Translations under genes and position numbers: made by a program
Notes under the pieces: model-generated
The model's input: the letters and a program-made list of their open reading frames with translations, nothing else
What the model was told of the DNA's origin: nothing
Databases searched by the model: none
Source: Dendrolimus kikuchii
Taxonomy: Eukaryota > Arthropoda > Insecta > Lepidoptera > Lasiocampidae
Direction of reading: 5' to 3'
NCBI GenBank assembly: GCA_019925095.2
Contig: CM034402.1
Location: 13,651,501 to 13,715,500, forward strand
DNA: 64,000 nucleotides
Shown here: piece after piece, positions 58,899 to 64,000 of the stretch
How the letters are laid out: the number at the start of each line of letters is the position of its first letter
Position numbering within the stretch: the stretch's first letter is position 1

Positions 58899-59629
58899 GG
58901 TTAAATGATGATTTTTCACTTCTTTCTAAAAACGTCATTCACCACTAGAGGGATGTTCATTATAAGATATTCCCTTGAAATACCACGCTCAATTGTACGT
59001 ACAACGGTTCTCTTGAATATTTCTCTTGGATAGATAGAGATCTTTTGGAAATATCATGTAGAGATATTCCGTCTGCTAGTGCATGCGATATCAAGGTGTA
59101 AAAGGTATTTTGAGCTATACCATCCAAATCCGGAATTGACTTAGCAAGTCTCCTGCTGTTAGAGTTGTTTATAGACAGCTGCGACCACATATCATCAGAT
59201 ATACCGAGAAGGTACCTATTTGCATGCCTTGGGGAATAATAAAATCGATCAAGCTATATCAGAATGCGCACAAACGATGGATCCGTATAGTAGTGGTAGA
59301 CGACGAACGTGATGTGTTTTAGCCAATTGTCTGCAAAACCTTTATAAAGTATTTTATCAAAAATACCATCAACACTCAAACTGTCAATCATCATTACATA
59401 TAATTGTGAAACAATGTTACAATGGTACAAGTTCATAATTACCCTAATAGGTTATAGCAATGGGTATTGTGACGAGCGGATTAATGATGAATTGAATGAC
59501 CTGTAAAAAATTCTTCCAAAGCATTTAGTTGTCAATATACTTTCTAAAAGCCTTTCTGAAATTAGTGTTGTCCTTGTTACTTTTTAACAGAGAATACTGC
59601 CAATTCTTAAAAAGTTCTTAAAAGATATA

Positions 59630-59905
59630 TTTTATTTATAGCTGGAGTACGTACAGTAGACAGGCTGACGGCCCACCTGGTAGAAAGCGGTTAGCGTCGC
59701 CTATGAACGTTTGCACCACAACAGAGATGTTACCAACGCGCTGCAGGCCTCGAAGAAATTTTATGACACTCTTTGAAAAACTCCATATTGTAGCGCTATG
59801 GGATAAAAAGCGGTTCAAGGAAGTGGGGATGAATGTCCAGGCGATGGCGAGCGGTGCAGTAGTAGAAAGAAGAAGAAGATGGCTCCATTCTAAACAGTTC
59901 CTCGG
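59630..59905 (+). repeat. Repeat family E-prime, copy
   Basis: 'gacggcccacctggtagaaa', 'cgtcgcctatgaacgtttgc', 'tttatgacactctttg' and 'gaagtggggatgaatg' follow the order at 54073-54420. Confidence 0.75.
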
Positions 59906-59942
59906 AACACTCCCCGTTATACAGTCGGTAGAATACGCAAAG

Positions 59943-60205
59943 AGCGGCCTCTCGTAAGAGGCGACAAAAGAACACACAGCCAGGTGGTAAGGTATTTGCC
60001 CGTCTGGATGGCTACCTCGCCTGGTCTAGACTACGCCACCATAACAACTTGGAGTTGTGTTCCGGTACTAGTCAGATTCCAGTGTCCCTTTGAAGAGCGG
60101 CATCACATTTGTAGCACCCTTGGTGTTACAAATGTTCATAAGCGATGCTAATCGCTTTCCATCAGGTGGGCCGTCTGCCTGTCTGTACTCATGCAATAAA
60201 AAAAA
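59943..60205 (+). repeat. Repeat family E, copy 5
   Basis: From 'agcggcctctcgtaagaggc' through 'cagccaggtggtaaggtatt' to 'tcatgcaataaaaaaaatc'. The foldback element at 60200-60432 begins in its A-tail. Confidence 0.82.
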
Positions 60206-60432
60206 TCGAAATGTGTGCTCATACTACTCATAGTAGAAGTGAAACTTCAACGGACAAGTGGAAAAACGAATCGCAACAAAATTTTAAGTTGAAGTTTTAC
60301 GGGCAGATTGTTAATATACTTGTCCAGTTTGAAACTTTTGTTTGAACAATTTTGTTGCGATTCGTTTTTTCACTTGCCCGTTGAAGTTTCACTTCTACTA
60401 TGAATCCACACCCAGCACATATTTCGATTTTT
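60200..60432. mobile_element. Foldback MITE with about 75-bp inverted ends
   Basis: The left arm starts 'aaaaatcgaaatgtgtgctc' and includes 'catagtagaagtgaaacttc' and 'aaaaacgaatcgcaacaaaa'. The right arm is the inverted copy, ending 'gcacatatttcgattttt'. Only about 70 bp lie between the arms. There is no coding capacity. Confidence 0.85.
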
Positions 60433-60524
60433 CGCAGGTTTACTGCAAATTATGATTTGGTTAGGTACATTTTAATGAATGCATTTTTTATTTAAACGTA
60501 TTTTATTTAACAAAAAAAAAACGG

Positions 60525-60642
60525 GTTGTCTGGAAGAGATCGCTTTTTAGCGATAAGACCGCCCTTTGTACACAATTAGTATAATACTGGTTCGAAAGTT
60601 TTCTGTAATGGTGTACAATAAAGTGTTATCTATCTATCTAAA
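60525..60642 (+). repeat. LINE 3' end, plus orientation
   Basis: 'gtctggaagagatcgctttt', 'gcgataagaccgccctttgt' and 'caataaagtgttatctatct' form a non-LTR 3' UTR with polyadenylation signal and a (TATC)n tail. Partner of 57945-58040. 60643-61430 holds only a GC-richer patch (60690-60790) that I cannot assign. Confidence 0.8.
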
Positions 60643-61434
60643 AAAACTGAAATCGATCTGGAACCAAAAAACGCATCCATAATATGCTCTAAAATTATGC
60701 CGCCTCTCACCACGTCTAGTCTAAATTTATGCCGCTCCTCCACGCGGCCGTAACGCTTTTTCGTGACAGAAAAATCCTAAGACCCCCCGTTTATATAGAA
60801 GTTTCACTTCAAAAAGTATAAGAGCTTATCAGACTTACGTTTTTGCTGGGAGTTTGTCAGTCCTAGTATCTATTTTCTATTTTCCAAGGCTATTACAAGT
60901 TTAAACTGATGAGCGTTAGCAGCTACGTAGAAACGAATATATACTTTGTACGTGTAGAGAATAGATTACCGAAATGGCTGGCCACGCTCACACATGTGCT
61001 TCACCGACCAACGGAATAAATTATAACTTAATTGCTCATTATTTCAAACTTAATTCACGTTAGCTTAACTTTTTGAACTGGTGCATTAAAACTTCAGTTA
61101 TTCGTGTTGGCTTCTTACTAGATTCTTTAATTTCTAGCGCTAGCTTTCAACATCTGTAGCCGCTTCTATACTTTCTTTTTTTTTTAAATATAAATTCAAC
61201 CATTTTTGGGACGTAGTCAATTAAATCTAACAAGTATCGCCAAGAAAATACCCAGCAAACGATAGCCCCAAAATTTTTATAGCAATGGGATCACGTCCCT
61301 ACTTACAAGATGGCAAAAAGTTATCCAACAAAATGGCACCTACATCCTTTAGTCAAATATAAATAAACTTTATAAAAAAAACCTTTTGAATAAAATAATA
61401 TAATAATATAAAATGCGAAGACACTTTTTCCCCA

Positions 61435-61873
61435 ACCTAATATATAAAACAAAGTCGTGTTAGTTACACTATTTATAACTCAAGAACGGCTGTACCGATT
61501 TGGCTGAAAATTGATGGGGAGGTAGCTTAGGACCAGGAGAAGGATATAGGGATACTTTTTATCCTGTTGGAACCGGTAGGTGACGCTGAGATCGGGTTCT
61601 AGAAACCTCCTAATCACCTGGACCGATTTTGGTGATTTTGTTTTTGTGTGTTTGAGTCGGTTCCCGGATGGTTTAGATTCGCAATTAGAACCGGTAGGTG
61701 GCGTTGAGATCAGGTTCTAGAATCCTCCTAATCACCTGGGCCGATTTTGTTTTTGTGTGTTTAAGTGGGTCTCCGGATGGTTTAAATCCACAATTGGAAC
61801 CGGTAGGTGTCGTTGGGATCGGATCCTAGATTTTTATTTTGCAGAGCAGAACAACGTCTGCCAGGGCCACTAG
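61435..61873 (+). mobile_element. Helitron-like 3' part with internal tandem repeat
   Basis: An internal unit starting 'aaccggtaggtg' repeats at 61571, 61688 and 61798 (117 and 110 bp). Each unit includes 'ctcctaatcacctgg' except the last. The end has a short hairpin, 'gcaga' at 61841-61845 pairing with 'tctgc' at 61857-61861, then 8 bases and 'ctag' at 61870-61873 followed by T. A hairpin shortly before CTRR with a host T is how Helitrons end. The 5' end is not found and the stem is short. Confidence 0.45.
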
Positions 61874-64000
61874 TTGAATATATAACTGAATGTAATCGCT
61901 TATAAAACAAGTTTATCATTCTTAATCTAACGACGAATAAAAGGCTGGACTTAGGTGTCAATGGGCTTGCACACACCATAGTAGTTAAGTCAGAGTATAT
62001 AAAAAATTAATAATCAAAATCTCAATCAAAAATCAAATCAAAATGCACCAAAATAAACTGATTTTCTCTTTAACATAAATATCGCATGCCAATGCTCGTT
62101 CACTTTTAGCTCACTTTAGTATGAATCTCGATTATTTTTTTTTTTTCATAGTCTGTAGACTGCATCGAACTTTGGTGAATTTGTTTCATAGAATCGGATA
62201 TCTACTAAAACTGGTTGCCAAAAATTTTTTTTAAGTTATTAGGGCATAATTTATAATGTATTCACGTTTGAAGGCATTTAAGCGTATATTTAATTAGTTT
62301 AAATTGTTACTTTTATTACCACTTATGTGATATCTCGATCAAGTACCTCTGTTTACACGATTATTAAAGTTTGATATCATTTAAAGTAAAGAAGAGAGAA
62401 AAGCAAGCTCTCGTAAAATTTTGAGTGTGATTCTACTTCAGAATACAAAACAATAAACACAATACCAAATTTCATCCAACAATTCAATGATACAGGAAAC
62501 GAACAACCAGATGCGAATCGATTTATAGTGGCAGCTAAAATACAGATTATTACCGGTGATAGCCGAAGATCGCTCGTAAAACTTTTAACGACCGCACTAA
62601 ATTGCCATTGGGTTCTAAATAAATATTTTCTACCTATTAAATTTATTGTGATTGCCGACAGAGACGCTCTGATTTCAAAAACATACGTTTCTGTCGAGAT
62701 AAAAACTCGGTTACAAAGAAAATAATAGGTAGATTAAATCGGACCAAAAAGTACACCACATCAGTTGGACAAAAATAGCTGCGGGCGTTTGGATCTTTTG
62801 AAAAATGCTATGTCAAAGGGAAATTAAGTTTTATCCAAATAAAATGTTCATGAATATAATCTTAATAATATATTAAATTAATAATATTTGGGAATATCAT
62901 ATAATACTAGGTGCATGAGGTCCATCGGAAAAGAATTTGTTTAGTAATATCATGGTATAAGTTATGCACAGAATGATATGAATATTTTTGTTACGTGATA
63001 GAGAACTTATAGCAGAATAGACATGAGTATGGAAGAAAGACATACTACGCCAATCCCAAATGATAAAAATAAAAAAAGGCTGTTTAATTGATTAGATTCT
63101 TAAATATGCAATCTTAATACTTTTTTTACATAAAATTTTAACTTAGGTATTCTATTTCTCTGCATAACTCATAAAAGTTATTTATTCTGTATTAACGGTT
63201 TAATAGCAAGAGCACAATAATTGGTGGTCTTATAGCTAAAAACTTTTTTTTCTACACTGTCTCTGCATATTCGCGTTTTCTAAGATAAATCGCAGACCAG
63301 AAAATATGGATACTCATCGCGAGTCAAAGGTGCAACGGACATATCCGAATATGCTCAAAGACTCATAAGCGTGGCAATATTACGTCTGGTGATTGGGCAG
63401 CGTAACAACAACGCTGCTCAGAGCATTCCTTAGAGGGCATTCGCGTTACGTTTTAATCAGGTTTAGATATTCGTTTTATAATTTTACCTAAAAACTAAAT
63501 AAATTCTTAGAAAAAGCTTTGTTGCTTTTGTTTTAGTACTTATACACAATTAAAATACTTTAACTGTTAAAAAGAGAACGAACATTATAGGCATTAGATG
63601 TGAATTGTAATTTAACTTTTAATTAAAAATGGTATACTAGCGATCACAGGCTCGTTGTATATGTTTCGCTACGTTTGGGTATGCCCATACAACTGAGCCT
63701 TTAAGATCATTTTGCGTAATCAATTTACAAGTCGTCTCACGTCAAGCATGATATGCTATATTGATTGTCTTAAGATTCACCGGCAAGCGTTGTCATACAA
63801 CAAGACTTCAAAAAAAAAACGTAAGATGAACATGAAAGCGTACTGCTGTAGACATACACGTATTAAATAAAAATTTAGAGGTTATTTTAGCTGGTGTTCA
63901 TTCGCCGCAGTACAATACATCTATTAATGTGATTAATATAAAATAAGTGTGCTCAAAAGACAAATAAAAAATTGAGACCTGAACCACACTGATGGAAATT
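61874..64000. other. Non-coding stretch to window end
   Basis: No supported gene or repeat. The 65-codon frame at 62528-62725 ('IQIITGDSRRSLVKLL') is not recognised and stands alone. Confidence 0.4.

Overview
The window looks like nuclear DNA from a moth or butterfly (Lepidoptera). It is AT-rich and gene-poor, its one clear gene is split by long introns, and it is crowded with interspersed repeats carrying the 'cgcgacttcgtccgcg' type signature that I associate with lepidopteran genomes. The organism call rests on pattern recognition; no search was run.

The only host gene I can support is a member of the dpr (defective proboscis extension response) family of neuronal cell-surface proteins with two immunoglobulin domains. 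Four exons lie on the + strand: 11490-11700, 18190-18289, 35478-35635 and 39606-39880 (stop). They join in frame, through phases 1, 2 and 1, into 247 residues. These run from the middle of Ig1 through Ig2 to a hydrophobic C-terminus. The exons for the signal peptide and the start of Ig1 are not visible and probably lie upstream, so 1-11489 is probably also intron. From 39881 to 64000 I see no host gene.

Everything else is mobile or repetitive DNA. In order: a 42-bp minisatellite (1-510); a possible MITE (2144-2306); a Jockey/CR1-type LINE fragment (2440-2912); a decayed LINE (4060-6458) with a short LINE tail inserted in its 3' UTR; a 2.16-kb non-autonomous DNA transposon with long inverted ends, 8-bp target duplication and amplified subterminal repeats (12698-14861); a possible solo LTR (to 22075); a hAT-like transposase relic (25140-25645); and a LOA-type LINE with an uninterrupted ORF2 (about 26290-30640), antisense inside dpr intron 2. 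Downstream of dpr come RTE-type LINE scraps, a Tc1/mariner relic, two SINE types, foldback elements and a Helitron-like end (61873).

Several repeat families recur and are labelled A to J in the entries. Families B, D and E sit close to dpr exons: B as an inverted pair around exon 2, D ending about 98 bp before exon 3, and E ending 66 bp before exon 4.

The findings I trust most are three tiny 5'-truncated LINE tails with (TATG)n ends and 11-14 bp target duplications, the hAT-like element with its two-level repeat expansion, and a set of perfect palindromes (44888-44927, 15345-15399, 50808-50858). I found no CRISPR, rRNA or functional tRNA gene and no clear new enzyme system.
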